Of a DNA stretch of 64,000 bases, positions 34,637 through 43,620 are shown piece by piece. Within the stretch, counting starts at the first letter, position 1, and each line of letters starts with the position of its first letter. Location: NCBI RefSeq assembly GCF_036226925.1, contig NZ_CP109031.1:1302001-1366000 (forward strand), in the 5' to 3' direction. The notes under the pieces were generated by a model, which saw nothing but the letters and a program-made list of their open reading frames with translations, was not told where the DNA came from and made no database searches. The translations under genes and the position numbers were made by a program. Origin of the DNA: Streptomyces sp. NBC_00659 (lineage in GTDB: Bacteria > Actinomycetota > Actinomycetes > Streptomycetales > Streptomycetaceae).

Positions 34637-34733
34637 GTGCCGAAGGAACACGCAGCGCGGACCCAGGGAGCACGCGGCGCCGGCCGGACGGCATCGGCAC
34701 GGGCCGAAGGAACACATGGCGCAGACCGGGGAA
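34637..34733. repeat. degenerate tandem duplication, ~64-base period
   Basis: CCGAAGGAACAC occurs at 34640 and 34704, each followed by similar GCGCRGACC...GGGRACAC...GGCGC sequence. It is an imperfect two-copy repeat in the gap between fadH and the hydrolase gene, without coding potential. Confidence 0.5.
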
Positions 34734-34757
34734 CACCGGCGCGGGCCGGAGGCGGGG

Positions 34758-35561
34758 TCAGCCGAGGGCGACCCGGGCCACGAGTTCGGCGACCGTGTCC
34801 GGCTGCTCGACCATCACCAGGTGGCCCGCGTCGGGGACCGAGACCAGGGTCACGCCCGGGGCTGCTTCCAGTCCGGCGCGCTCGTCCTCCGCCAGACCGA
34901 CGTCGTCGCGGTCGCCGCGCACGACCCAGGCGGGCACACCCGACTCGCGGAGCCGCGAGACCAGATCCGGGTACCGGTCCAGATAGTCGAAATAGTGCCG
35001 GATCACCTGGCGGCAGAACGCCGGGTCGTTCTTCTCGAACTCGGCGGTCAGCGCCTCACGCCGGGCCCGGGGCAGTTGGCTCACCATGACGCGGGGCGTC
35101 AGTTTGACCAGACCGGACCAGGTCAGCGCCCCGATGCCGGGCACCCGCCCGAGGCTGTTGGCGATCGCGAGCGCCTTGTCCTCGTCGGATGCCGAGAACG
35201 TGGGCGAGAGCAGGACGACGGGACCGGTGAAGTGCCCGCCGGCCGCCATCTCCAGGGCGACGTTGGCGCCGATGCTGTGGCCGACCACGACGTCGCAGGC
35301 CCGCTCCGCGGCCAGGGCGCCCGCCAGCGCCGCGTAGTTCTCCATGGAGAGATCGTGCGGCGGCGTGGTGCCCGCGTGCCCCGGCAGGGTCGCGGCCACC
35401 AGCCGCACCGGCGCGGAGGCGAGCGGCGGCGCGGCCATCAGATCGTCGTAGAACGCGGTGCTGCACATCCCGCCGGGCAGCAGCAGCACCCGGGTGCCCG
35501 CGTCCGCGGGCCCCGACTCCTTGATGTCCCACGCGTCGAACGTCCGGGGGGTGCTGCTCAT
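34758..35561 (-). CDS. alpha/beta hydrolase
   Basis: A 267-residue serine hydrolase fold. The oxyanion region is LLLPGGMCSTAFYDD, the nucleophile elbow is VVVGHSIGANVALEMAAGG (Ser in GHSIG), and the acid/His pair is in VVRGDRDDVGLAEDE and VPDAGHLVMVEQPD. Substrate unknown; this type includes lactonases, esterases and C-C hydrolases. I chose the ATG at 35561, which has GGGAGG before it, over an ATG seven codons upstream. It is a single gene, not clearly part of an operon. Confidence 0.88.
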   Translation of the reverse strand: MSSTPRTFDAWDIKESGPADAGTRVLLLPGGMCSTAFYDDLMAAPPLASAPVRLVAATLPGHAGTTPPHDLSMENYAALAGALAAERACDVVVGHSIGANVALEMAAGGHFTGPVVLLSPTFSASDEDKALAIANSLGRVPGIGALTWSGLVKLTPRVMVSQLPRARREALTAEFEKNDPAFCRQVIRHYFDYLDRYPDLVSRLRESGVPAWVVRGDRDDVGLAEDERAGLEAAPGVTLVSVPDAGHLVMVEQPDTVAELVARVALG

Positions 35562-35671
35562 GTCCGGGCCTCCCTCTGTCACCTGCCGTCAGCCGGAGTG
35601 TGGCGCGCGGGACGGCGCGATCGGCCGACCGAGGGCCGAACGCGGCATGTCGCCACGTCCGGCCCGCCCGG

Positions 35672-36466
35672 TCAGGGCTTCACGCCGATCACCACGTTGG
35701 CGTACCTCTCCTCCGAGACGGCCAGGCGCGCGATCAGCCCGGCGCGGGCGAAGGCCTCGACGGCCGTGGGCGCCTGGCGCTCGCTCGTCTCGACGAGGAC
35801 GCAGCCGCCGCGGGCCAGCCAGCGCGGCGCCTCGGCGGCGACGCGGCGCGCGAGGTCGAGTCCGTCGGCGCCGCCGTCGAGGGCGACCAGGGGTTCGTGG
35901 TCCCGGGCCTCCGAGGGCAGCAGGCCGACCTCGTCGGTCGGGACGTACGGCACGTTGGCGGCCAGGACGTCGACCCGGCCGCGCAGCGTGGCGGGCAGTG
36001 CCGCGAAGAGGTCCCCCTCGTGGACCCGGCCCGCGAACGGCGCGACATTGCGGCGGGCGCAGCGCACCGCCGCCGGGTCGATGTCGGCGGCGTGCAGCTC
36101 GGGACCGCCGAGGGACGCCGCCAGCGCGGCGCCCACCGCGCCCGAGCCGCAGCACAGGTCCACCACGACGGACGCGCCGTGCGCGAGCGCGACCGCCTGC
36201 TCGACGAGGAACTCGGTACGGCGGCGCGGCACGAAGACACCGGGGTCGAGGCCGATGCGCAGACCGTGGAACTCGGCCCAGCCGAGGACGTGTTCGAGGG
36301 GCAGTCCCGCGACGCGGCGGTCCACCATCGCGGAGGCCTCGTCCGGGGTGCGGGCGGCGGAGCGGATCAGCTCCGCCTCGTCCTCGGCGAAGACACAGCC
36401 GGCGGAGCGGAGCGCGGCAACCATGGGGTCTGCCGCGTCGGGAACGTCAGGAGAGAGAGGAGGCAT
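35672..36466 (-). CDS. putative protein N5-glutamine methyltransferase (PrmC/HemK-like)
   Basis: A 264-residue SAM-dependent methyltransferase. It has the N-terminal helical region and the SAM-binding VVDLCCGSGAVGAALAASLG. The substrate motif is AANVPYVPTDEVGLLPSEAR; the NVPY form replaces the NPPY of true PrmC and is typical of a separate actinobacterial subfamily. Proposed targets in the superfamily are Gln side chains of release factors or ribosomal proteins, but for this subfamily the target is not established. GGAGG precedes the ATG. Confidence 0.85.
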   Translation of the reverse strand: MPPLSPDVPDAADPMVAALRSAGCVFAEDEAELIRSAARTPDEASAMVDRRVAGLPLEHVLGWAEFHGLRIGLDPGVFVPRRRTEFLVEQAVALAHGASVVVDLCCGSGAVGAALAASLGGPELHAADIDPAAVRCARRNVAPFAGRVHEGDLFAALPATLRGRVDVLAANVPYVPTDEVGLLPSEARDHEPLVALDGGADGLDLARRVAAEAPRWLARGGCVLVETSERQAPTAVEAFARAGLIARLAVSEERYANVVIGVKP

Positions 36467-36779
36467 GAAGCCGAGGGCCTTTCGACGAACCGAAGGGCGC
36501 TCCCACGGCCACCGTCAGACGGCGACCGCGTTGCCTGGAGAGGAGAGCACCCGACCTGACACAGCGGTAATGGGTCTCACCTCCTCGGCCACTCGTCGGC
36601 CGAGACGGTCCTCGGCCGGGACGGTCACCTTACAGGAGCGATCAGCCGATGGAGGGCGAACGGCGACTCTCTTGCGCCGACCGCTCACCGCCGGATCCAC
36701 TCGGGCCGACATACGTGACTCTCACCCCTCCTGTCCCAAGTTGTACTATGCAACCAGGGCGGCTCAGGGAGGTCCTGTC
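36467..36779. other. divergent intergenic region with marR promoter
   Basis: About 310 bases between the methyltransferase gene and marR. It contains the palindrome at 36740-36754 and the GGGAGG ribosome binding site of marR. I see no gene in it. Confidence 0.5.
36740..36754. promoter_or_regulatory. candidate MarR operator
   Basis: GTTGTACTATGCAAC is an imperfect palindrome (GTTGYA-N3-TRCAAC) 26 bases before the marR start, where it would overlap the promoter. It shares TGCAAC with the palindrome upstream of fadH. Confidence 0.55.
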
Positions 36780-37301
36780 ATGGCATCCGAAGGGTCCGGT
36801 GAGCACGCCGTCACCACCGGAACACCGGCCGACGGCGTGACGGCCGAAGCGGCGGTGGAGATCATCCAGCGGGAGATGACCGTGTTCGCCCGGAGGGCTC
36901 GCGCCTCGGCGGGGCGCATGCATCCGGAGCTGTCCCTGGTCTCGTACACCCTCCTCGGCCACTTGGAGGAGGTCGGCGGCTGCCGGGCCACGGACCTCGC
37001 CGCGCACTACGCGCTGGACAAGTCGACGGTGAGCCGTCAGGTGGCGGCGCTGGAGCGGGCCGGGCTGATCGGGCGGCGCACGGACCCGGAGGATCACCGC
37101 GTCCAGGTGCTGTATCCGACCGCAGCGGGCACGGAGATCCTCGCCCAGGTGACGCGCAGCCGCCGGACGGCGTTCCGCGAGCGGCTCGCGGGCTGGCCCG
37201 AAGAGGACCTCGCCCGCTTCGCGTCGTATCTGCTGCGCTACAACGCCGCGGCCCCCGTCCTCGTCACGGGGAAGCCGGAATCAGGGCCGCGGAGCGACTG
37301 A
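36780..37301 (+). CDS. MarR-family transcriptional regulator
   Basis: A 173-residue MarR protein. The winged helix includes RATDLAAHYALDKSTVSRQV, then AALERAGLIGRRTDPEDHRV, the typical recognition helix and wing. The N-terminal ~30 residues are a variable extension. GGGAGG precedes the ATG. A palindrome in its promoter suggests autoregulation, and the similar half-site before fadH suggests a wider role (inference). Convergent with the GNAT gene. Confidence 0.9.
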   Translation: MASEGSGEHAVTTGTPADGVTAEAAVEIIQREMTVFARRARASAGRMHPELSLVSYTLLGHLEEVGGCRATDLAAHYALDKSTVSRQVAALERAGLIGRRTDPEDHRVQVLYPTAAGTEILAQVTRSRRTAFRERLAGWPEEDLARFASYLLRYNAAAPVLVTGKPESGPRSD

Positions 37302-37318
37302 CCCGGCTTCCTGTGGTG

Positions 37319-38089
37319 TCACCCCACGCCCTCGGTCCCGCCGTCGCCCAGGTGTTCGGGCACCCGTGCGGCCATGAAGCGGACCCTGCGGCGCAGCCGG
37401 AATCCCAGCGACTCGTAGAGGCGGATGGCGCCGGTGTTGCTCGCGGCGGTGTGCAGGAACGGGGTCTCACCGCGCTCCCGGATGCCGTGGGCGACGGCCA
37501 GGATCAGACGTGTGGCCAGGCCCTCGCCGCGGTGGCCGGGGTCCGTGCAGACCGCGCTGATCTCGGTCCAGCCCGGCGGGTGGAGCCGCTCGCCCGCCAT
37601 GGCGACCAGGGCGCCGTCGCGGCGGATTCCGAGATACGTCCCCAGCTCGACCGTGCGCGGCTCGAACGGGCCCGGCTGGGTCCGTTCCACCAGGTCCAGC
37701 ATGTCCGGCACGTCGGCGGGGCCGAGCCGTACCGCCTCGGCGTCGGGCGCCGCGTCCAGCCCGTCGTCCACGAGCTGGACTCCCTCGAGGCTGAAGACCA
37801 CCTCCCAGCCGTCCGGGGTCCGCCCGTCGAAACCGGCCAGCGGGGCATCGCCCCCGGGGCCCACCAGGGCCGCCAGGTCCGACCAGTCGGCGGCGCCGGG
37901 ATCATCGGGCAGCGCCAGCCACGGAGACACGTCCAGCGGGTAGCGCAGCACACGCCCACGCCGTTCGGCGAAGTGCGCGTGGGGCCCTGTGAGGGAGCCG
38001 AGCGCCGGGTTGTCGAGAGGGTGACGGCCGGCGGGGGTCTCCTGCGTCTCCGGGCCCTCGAACCGTGTGGAGACGTACGCCTCGGTCAT
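37319..38089 (-). CDS. GNAT-family N-acetyltransferase
   Basis: A 256-residue protein with a C-terminal GNAT domain. Acetyl-CoA binding is shown by AVCTDPGHRGEGLATRLILA (the Q/RxxGxG/A motif as HRGEGLA) and the following NTGAIRLYESLGFRLRRRVR. The N-terminal ~120 residues (LLAEYPLDVSPW-like region, AALVGPGGDAPLAG) are poorly conserved and may select the substrate, which is unknown. I chose the ATG at 38089 with GAGGGAG before it; a GTG four codons upstream is an alternative. Confidence 0.87.
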   Translation of the reverse strand: MTEAYVSTRFEGPETQETPAGRHPLDNPALGSLTGPHAHFAERRGRVLRYPLDVSPWLALPDDPGAADWSDLAALVGPGGDAPLAGFDGRTPDGWEVVFSLEGVQLVDDGLDAAPDAEAVRLGPADVPDMLDLVERTQPGPFEPRTVELGTYLGIRRDGALVAMAGERLHPPGWTEISAVCTDPGHRGEGLATRLILAVAHGIRERGETPFLHTAASNTGAIRLYESLGFRLRRRVRFMAARVPEHLGDGGTEGVG

Positions 38090-38428
38090 CTGCTCCCTCA
38101 CTCTCCTTCGCTGTGGTCACCGGTCACCGTGACACCGCTCACCGATGGTGCGTGTACGAGCCACCGGAGTCGGCTTCAGGAGCAAGGAGGATCGGGGCGC
38201 GGCTATTCCCGGGCTCCGGAAGAGTTCATACGTACGCAATGATCAGCGCCCGGTACCGGCTCGAAGCACGATCCGTGTACGCGTACCGTTGAATGGTCAA
38301 GCAGGGTACCTGCCCGGGACACCGATCCGTGCCCGTACCCGTCACCCTCGATCCGCGGGCCGCAGCCCCGGCGGCCACGCTCGATCCGCGGGCCGTCGTC
38401 CCCCTTCGGTCCTGGAGGCACCACCCGT
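38090..38428. other. divergent intergenic region, no gene seen
   Basis: About 340 bases between the GNAT gene and the sulfite-oxidase-like gene. It contains CTGGAGG ahead of 38429 as a probable ribosome binding site, and a duplicated CTCGATCCGCGGGCCG string (38348 and 38379). No gene was recognised. Confidence 0.5.
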
Positions 38429-39034
38429 ATGAACGTCACGCGAGGCTTCACCGGCCGCCCGCGCGTCCACAACGCCGGACTGCCGCCCGGCCAGTACGAC
38501 GCCGGCGACGACTGGCCCGTCCTGTCCGCCGAGGTGACCCCGGACCTGGCTCCCGCGGACTGGACCCTGCGGATCGACGGCCTGGTGGCCGAGCCGCGGA
38601 CCTGGGACTGGGAGCAGGCGCACGCGCTGCCCGCCTCGTCGTACGAGGGCGACATCCACTGCGTGACGAGCTGGTCGAAGTTCGGGGTGCGCTTCGGCGG
38701 GGTGTCCCTGGACACCTTGCTGGAGGCCGTACGACCGGACCCGGCCGCCACCCACGCGGTCGCGTACTCGCACACCGGGTACACCGCGAACCTCCCGCTG
38801 GCCGACCTCAGCGGTGGTCGCGCCTGGATCGTGTGGGAGTACGACGGCCGGCCGCTTCCGGCCGAACACGGCGGCCCCGCCCGGCTGATCGTGCCCCACC
38901 TGTACTTCTGGAAGAGCACCAAGTGGATCGCGGGGATCCGGATCCTCGACCACGACGAGCCGGGATTCTGGGAACAGAACGGCTACCACGCCCGCGGCAA
39001 CCCTTGGGAAGAGCAGCGTTACTCCGGTGACTGA
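38429..39034 (+). CDS. sulfite oxidase-like molybdopterin oxidoreductase
   Basis: A 201-residue molybdenum-cofactor protein of the YedY/sulfite-oxidase-like family. The Mo-ligand cysteine is in DIHCVTSWSKFGVRFGG, and the pterin-binding region includes GGPARLIVPHLYFWKSTKWI and the final FWEQNGYHARGNPWEEQRY. It is shorter than eukaryotic sulfite oxidase and has no signal peptide, so it is cytoplasmic. It overlaps the following flavoreductase by 8 bases; the two probably form an oxidoreductase and its electron carrier. Substrate unknown. Confidence 0.88.
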   Translation: MNVTRGFTGRPRVHNAGLPPGQYDAGDDWPVLSAEVTPDLAPADWTLRIDGLVAEPRTWDWEQAHALPASSYEGDIHCVTSWSKFGVRFGGVSLDTLLEAVRPDPAATHAVAYSHTGYTANLPLADLSGGRAWIVWEYDGRPLPAEHGGPARLIVPHLYFWKSTKWIAGIRILDHDEPGFWEQNGYHARGNPWEEQRYSGD

Positions 39035-39824
39035 GACCACGACCTTCGTACCGCCGAAGACCTTCGTCCCGCCGACGGCCTTCGTCCCGCCGACACGGTT
39101 CGCCGTGCCCGGACGCATCGCCGTGAACACGAGCACGGCCACCACCTGGCAGACCGCCACGCTCACCGAGATCCGCCGCGAGACCGCGCACGCGGCGACG
39201 TTCCGGTTCGCCGTGCCCGCGTGGGAGGGGCATCTGCCCGGCCAGCATCTGATGCTGCGGCTCACCGCCGGGGACGGATATGTGGCGCAGCGCCACTACT
39301 CCATCGCGTCCTCACCCGACGACACCGGTCACATCGAGCTGACGCTGGACCATGTCGACGGCGGCGAGGTCTCCGGCTGGTTCCACACCGTGGCCCGGCC
39401 CGGCGACTCCGTCGACGTACGCGGTCCGCTCAGCGGCTTCTTCGCCTGGCCCGGGGACCGGCCGGCGCTGCTCGTCGGCGCCGGTTCCGGGGTGGTGCCG
39501 CTGATGTCGATGCTGCGGCACCACCGCGCGCGAGGGCTCGACGTACCGCTGCGCCTCCTGGTCTCCGCGCGCAGCCCCGAGGAACTCATCTACGCACCGG
39601 AGTACGGCGACGAGACCACAGCCGTGTTCACCCGCGCGGCCCCGGACGGTGTGCCCGTCGGACGTATGACCGCCGCACATATGGCGCCCCTCCTGGCCGA
39701 ACAGCCGCCCGGTGGGTGGGAGGCCTACATCTGCGGTTCCAACGGATTCGCCGAGCACGCCTCGCGCCTGCTGGTGGAAGCCGGGCAGCCGGTGGACCGG
39801 ATTCGGATCGAGCGGTTCGGCTAG
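39027..39824 (+). CDS. ferredoxin-NADP reductase-type FAD oxidoreductase
   Basis: A 265-residue flavoprotein. FAD binding is shown by QRHYSIASSPDD (RxYS motif) near residue 90, and NAD(P) binding by ALLVGAGSGVVPLMSMLRHH and YICGSNGFAEHAS. The N-terminus has three in-frame 18-base repeats encoding TFVPPK, TFVPPT and AFVPPT, probably a flexible leader. The GTG start overlaps the sulfite-oxidase-like gene; an internal GTG at 39123 would remove the repeats. No iron-sulfur domain. It likely exchanges electrons with the molybdoenzyme. Confidence 0.87.
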   Translation: MTETTTFVPPKTFVPPTAFVPPTRFAVPGRIAVNTSTATTWQTATLTEIRRETAHAATFRFAVPAWEGHLPGQHLMLRLTAGDGYVAQRHYSIASSPDDTGHIELTLDHVDGGEVSGWFHTVARPGDSVDVRGPLSGFFAWPGDRPALLVGAGSGVVPLMSMLRHHRARGLDVPLRLLVSARSPEELIYAPEYGDETTAVFTRAAPDGVPVGRMTAAHMAPLLAEQPPGGWEAYICGSNGFAEHASRLLVEAGQPVDRIRIERFG

Positions 39825-39926
39825 GCAGTTTCGTCTGGATCAGTCTGGTCCACGCGGTAGCCCGAACCCACCGAGCAGGTCCCTCCGGCGAGTGGCACGT
39901 CCGGGGACGCGCATGCGGGAACCTTG

Positions 39927-40499
39927 TCAGCGGACGACGTCGAAGACGTTCTTCTGCAGACCGTTGGCGTAGACCTCGTGCTCGACGAGCTTCAGCTTCT
40001 GGGTGTCCTTGTCCGTGGCGCTGAAGAGCCGCTTGCCCGCCCCGAGCAGGAGCGGAAAGACAAGCAGGTGGTAACGGTCGATCAGACCGGTGTCCGAAAG
40101 GGCCTGGTTCAGGGAGGCGCTGCCGTGGACGATGATCGGGCCGCCCTCGGTCTCCTTCAGCGCGGCGACGTCGTCGAGCGAGCGCAGGATCGTCGTCCTG
40201 CCCCAGTTCGACACCAGGTTGTCCTCGGTGAGGGTGGTGGAGACGACGTACTTCGGCATCACCTTGTAGCCGGCGAAGTCCTCCATGTCGGGCCACACCG
40301 GGCTGAACGCCTCGTAACTGGTCCGGCCCATCAGCATGGCGGTGGCTTCCTGCTGTTCCCGGCCCTTGATCTCGAATGCCTCAGGGAGGAACTCGATGTC
40401 CTTGAAGGTCCACCCGGAGTTCCGGTAACCGGGCTCGCCGCCCGGGGCCTCCACGACGCCGTCGAGCGAGATGAAAGCGGTGCTGATCAGGGTACGCAT
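39927..40499 (-). CDS. dihydrofolate reductase-like (RibD C-terminal domain) protein
   Basis: A 190-residue single-domain protein beginning MRTLISTAFISLDGVVEAPG, with AMLMGRTSYEAFSPVWPDME, then KYVVSTTLTEDN and PIIVHGSASLNQAL. These are typical of the RibD_C/DHFR-like group (YyaP, YwjB type) that bind NADPH. It is not housekeeping FolA; the physiological substrate is unknown. Start ATG 40499. Confidence 0.9.
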   Translation of the reverse strand: MRTLISTAFISLDGVVEAPGGEPGYRNSGWTFKDIEFLPEAFEIKGREQQEATAMLMGRTSYEAFSPVWPDMEDFAGYKVMPKYVVSTTLTEDNLVSNWGRTTILRSLDDVAALKETEGGPIIVHGSASLNQALSDTGLIDRYHLLVFPLLLGAGKRLFSATDKDTQKLKLVEHEVYANGLQKNVFDVVR

Positions 40500-40754
40500 C
40501 TAAGGATTCTCCGTGTCTCGTGTCCGGTTCTCAGCAGATTCAGATGGTGCACGCTTCGGCCACGCTCGCGGCTGAGGCGCACCAGCCATGGTCTCTGACT
40601 GCGGATCACGGAAGAACTCATCGGCCGTCACCCGTTTCTCACGGCAGCCTCAGCCTCCGGACCATCTCGGGGAGCCACACACGTGCCCGACGCGGGCCCT
40701 GGTGGTCCGGGTTCCGGTTCCGCCCTGGGAGCCCGGGAAGCCGTGTGAACGGCG

Positions 40755-41669
40755 TCAGCCGTGCGGCACCACGACGACCGGGCAGGTCACCTGGCGGATG
40801 ACGGTCCGTGCCGCGCGGCCCAGGCGCTCGCCCGCGCGGCGGCCTACGATCAGCAGGCCTGAGCCGGTGGACGCCCTCAGCAGCCTGTCCGCGGGACGGC
40901 CGTGGACGACCTCTTCCGAGACCGGGGTGTCCGGGAACCTGGCGCGCCAGGGCCGGAGCACGTCGCTCAGAGCGTGTCGTCGGGCGGTCTCCCGGTCGTG
41001 CGCGCCGCCGGGCGAGGCCACGGTGGCGGACGGCTCGGCCCGGACGCGACCGTCGTCCGGGGGCGGGGTCCAGGCGTGCACCACGAGGAGCGGTGCCGAG
41101 CGGACGGCGGCGGTCTCGAAAGCGTGGCCGACCAGTTGGTCGGCGGACTGCTCCAGATCGAGGCCGAGGACCACGGGACGGTAGGGCACGGTTCCCGGGA
41201 GTACGTCTCCGGAGGTGAACGCCCTCTCGTCCTCCGGGAGTTCGCCCTCCCGGACGAGAACGACGGGGCGCTCGGCGGCAGCCGCGACGGCCAGGGCGAC
41301 GGACCCGGCCAGGAAACCTGCCGGAGCGGGGTGGCCGGTGTGACCGCGGGAGCCGACGACCAGCGTCTGTGACTCTGCTGCCGCCGCGAGCAGCGCGGGC
41401 ACCGCGGGAGCCTCGGTGTGGCGCGCGAGGATGTCCAACGCCGGGTGCGCGTACGACAGTTGGATCGCCGCCCGGTCGAGCGCCGACCTGGCGCACCCCG
41501 CGCGCACGTCGACGTCCGGAACGCGCGCGGCGACACGCTGTGGTGTGCCCGCGTGCACCAGACGCAGTGGCAGGCGCCGACGTTCGGCCTCGCGGGCCGC
41601 CCAGTCGGCGGCGTCCAGACTGGCGCGCGAACCGTCGATTCCCGCGGTGATGGTGGTGCCGGTGTTCAT
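40755..41669 (-). CDS. universal stress protein, two tandem Usp domains
   Basis: A 304-residue protein with two Usp folds. Domain 1 (~1-145) begins ITAGIDGSRASLDAADWAAR and has the ATP-binding VVGSRGHTG-N9-GSVA motif (VVGSRGHTGHPAPAGFLAGS). Domain 2 (~160-304) begins PVVLGLDLEQSADQLVGHAF and has a degenerate motif IVGRRAGERLGRAARTVIRQ. Streptomycetes carry many such genes, often controlled by hypoxia or dormancy signals, but no DosR-type site was evident. ATG at 41669. Confidence 0.92.
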   Translation of the reverse strand: MNTGTTITAGIDGSRASLDAADWAAREAERRRLPLRLVHAGTPQRVAARVPDVDVRAGCARSALDRAAIQLSYAHPALDILARHTEAPAVPALLAAAAESQTLVVGSRGHTGHPAPAGFLAGSVALAVAAAAERPVVLVREGELPEDERAFTSGDVLPGTVPYRPVVLGLDLEQSADQLVGHAFETAAVRSAPLLVVHAWTPPPDDGRVRAEPSATVASPGGAHDRETARRHALSDVLRPWRARFPDTPVSEEVVHGRPADRLLRASTGSGLLIVGRRAGERLGRAARTVIRQVTCPVVVVPHG

Positions 41670-41923
41670 GACCGATGCCTTTCGGGGTGTGGACGGCGGG
41701 TGCCGGGATGCCTTTCGCGCCCGGCATCACCGGGAATCCGGGCCGGCGGGTGTATCCGGCCGGGGGCGGGGCAGTCGGGTGTGCGCCCGGGTGTCGCGGG
41801 CGGCGGCGGTCTGTCTCGCCATCGGGGCTCCTGTTCGCCGACGCGGTGGTGTACGGGTTCCACGGCGGGCGGGGATCAGTCGTTCGCCGCGCAGCACCGC
41901 ACGGGCCGACGCCGGACCGGTCG

Positions 41924-41993
41924 GCGCCGGGTGCCTCGCGCCGGGTGCCTCGTGCCGGGTGCCTCGTGCCGGGTGCCTCGTGCCGGGTGCTGT
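41924..41993. repeat. 14-bp tandem repeat, five copies
   Basis: The unit GTGCCGGGTGCCTC (first two copies GCGCCGGGTGCCTC) is repeated head to tail five times, the last copy diverging at its end. Unit length is not a multiple of three, and it lies outside genes. Confidence 0.85.
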
Positions 41994-42093
41994 GTCAGGT
42001 GCGGAATGTCAGGTGCGGTGAACCGGCCTCGGTCGGCGGGCTGTTCGGCGCCGGGGCCGCGAGACACCGGTCGCCGGCTGGACCCGGCGCACG

Positions 42094-42125
42094 GCCTGAC
42101 CGCCTGACCGCCTGACCGCCTGACC
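42094..42125. repeat. 8-bp tandem repeat, four copies
   Basis: GCCTGACC is repeated four times exactly, starting 32 bases after a GAGACACCGG string and ending before GCCGGGAG. Non-coding. Confidence 0.85.
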
Positions 42126-42224
42126 GCCGGGAGTCTCCCCCGTTCCCGGCGCGGTCGTAGCGGGCCCCGAAGGGCGGACGTACGGTGTGATCATCCGCGC
42201 CCGTGTGCCGAAAGGTGGTCCTTG

Positions 42225-43190
42225 ATGGCCCTGTTCGACCTCCCGCTCGACGAACTCCGCACCTACCGCAGCGCGTCCGCCGAGCCCGCGGACTTCGATT
42301 CCTTCTGGGCCAAGACGCTTCAGGAAGCCCGCGAGCACGACCTCGCCGCCCGCTTCGAACCGGTCGGCTCCCCGCTGAAGACCGTCACGGTCCACGACGT
42401 CACGTTCGCCGGGTTCGACGGGCATCCGATCAAGGGCTGGCTGACCGTGCCGGCGTGGGCGGACTCCCCGCTGCCCACGGTCGTCGAGTTCATCGGGTAC
42501 GGCGGCGGACGCGGACTCCCGCACACGCATCTGCTGTGGGCGTCGGCCGGCTTCGCGCACTTCGTGATGGACACCCGCGGCCAGGCGAGCGCGTGGGGCG
42601 GGGGCGAGACCCCGGACCCGGTGGGCAGCGCGCCCGCTTTCCCGGGGTTCATGACACGGGGGATCGAGGACCCGGAGACCTACTACTACCGGCGGCTGTT
42701 CACTGACGCGGTACGCGCGGTGGAGGCGGCCCGCTCGCACCCGCTGGTCGACGCGGCGCGCGTCGCGGCGCTGGGCGGCAGCCAGGGCGGCGGCATCACC
42801 ATCGCGGTCGGCGCTCTGGTGCCCGATCTGGCGGCGGTCGCCCCCGACGTACCGTTCCTGTGCGACTTCCCGCGTGCCACGGTCCTCACGGACCGCACCC
42901 CGTACCGGGAGATCGGCAACTACCTCAAGACCCATCGCGGCCGCACGGAACAGGTGCGGCGCACCCTCTCCTATTTCGACGGGGTGCACTTCGCCGCGCG
43001 CGGCCGGTCACCCGCCCTGTTCTCCGCGGCCCTGGAGGACCAGACCTGCCCGCCGTCGACGGTCTTCGCGGCCTTCAACGCCTGGGCGAACGAGGACAAG
43101 GAGATCGAGGTGTACGACTTCAACGACCACGAGGGCGGCGGCCCCTACCAGCAGGCCGCGCAGTTGCGCTGGCTGCCCGCGCGCGTCTGA
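42225..43190 (+). CDS. CE7-family acetyl esterase (acetyl xylan esterase / cephalosporin-C deacetylase type)
   Basis: A 321-residue alpha/beta hydrolase. CE7 features are clear: the N-terminal FDLPLDELRTYRSASAEPAD and DFDSFWAKTL, the RGQ motif in VMDTRGQASAWGGGETPDP, the nucleophile GGSQGG (Ser near residue 187), the Asp in ALEDQTCPPST, and the His in YDFNDHEGGG. Such enzymes remove acetyl groups from xylo-oligosaccharides or cephalosporin C and have no signal peptide, so it acts in the cytoplasm. AAAGGTGG precedes the ATG. Confidence 0.92.
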   Translation: MALFDLPLDELRTYRSASAEPADFDSFWAKTLQEAREHDLAARFEPVGSPLKTVTVHDVTFAGFDGHPIKGWLTVPAWADSPLPTVVEFIGYGGGRGLPHTHLLWASAGFAHFVMDTRGQASAWGGGETPDPVGSAPAFPGFMTRGIEDPETYYYRRLFTDAVRAVEAARSHPLVDAARVAALGGSQGGGITIAVGALVPDLAAVAPDVPFLCDFPRATVLTDRTPYREIGNYLKTHRGRTEQVRRTLSYFDGVHFAARGRSPALFSAALEDQTCPPSTVFAAFNAWANEDKEIEVYDFNDHEGGGPYQQAAQLRWLPARV

Positions 43191-43198
43191 GGCCCGTG

Positions 43199-43600
43199 AT
43201 GGACACGATCACCGCGGCCCGGCGCTTCGTACGGGTGTGGGAGCGGGCCTGGGCGGGCCATGACGTCGAGGCGATCCTGGAGCTGTACTCGGACGCGTGC
43301 GTCCACCGGTCCATGCCGTTCCGGGAGCCCCACCGCGGCCGGGACGAGCTCGCCGCGTATCTGCGCTGGTCCTTCGCATCCGAGACCACGACCGACGTTC
43401 GCTTCTCCGACCCGATGGTCGGCCAGGACGGCCGTGCGGTCGCGGAGTTCCGCGTCCTCGCGCAGGAGGACGGCCGTCCAACGACACTCGCGGGCTGTGT
43501 CCTCGTCCACTTCGACGCCGCGGGACTCGCGGTGGAGACACGGGACTACTGGCACAGCACCCCAGGGTCCGTACCCGCTCTCCCCTGGCGAACGGCGTAG
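43199..43600 (+). CDS. SnoaL/NTF2-like domain protein
   Basis: A 133-residue NTF2-like alpha+beta barrel. Typical segments are WERAWAGHDVEAILELYSDA, CVHRSMPFREPHRGRDELAA and the C-terminal LVHFDAAGLAVETRDYWHS. This fold serves as enzyme or small-ligand-binding protein; nothing indicates the substrate. It starts 8 bases after the esterase stop, so both are probably one operon. An overlapping GTG one codon earlier is an equivalent start. Confidence 0.85.
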   Translation: MDTITAARRFVRVWERAWAGHDVEAILELYSDACVHRSMPFREPHRGRDELAAYLRWSFASETTTDVRFSDPMVGQDGRAVAEFRVLAQEDGRPTTLAGCVLVHFDAAGLAVETRDYWHSTPGSVPALPWRTA

Positions 43601-43620
43601 GACCTGACGAGGCGGAGCCG

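Larger units (their letters stand above)
41670..42224. other. intergenic region rich in short tandem repeats
   Basis: About 550 bases between the stress-protein gene and the esterase gene. It contains a 14-base tandem repeat (41924-41993) and an 8-base tandem repeat (42094-42125). Open frames run through it because of repeats and high GC, but none looks like a gene. Confidence 0.6.
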
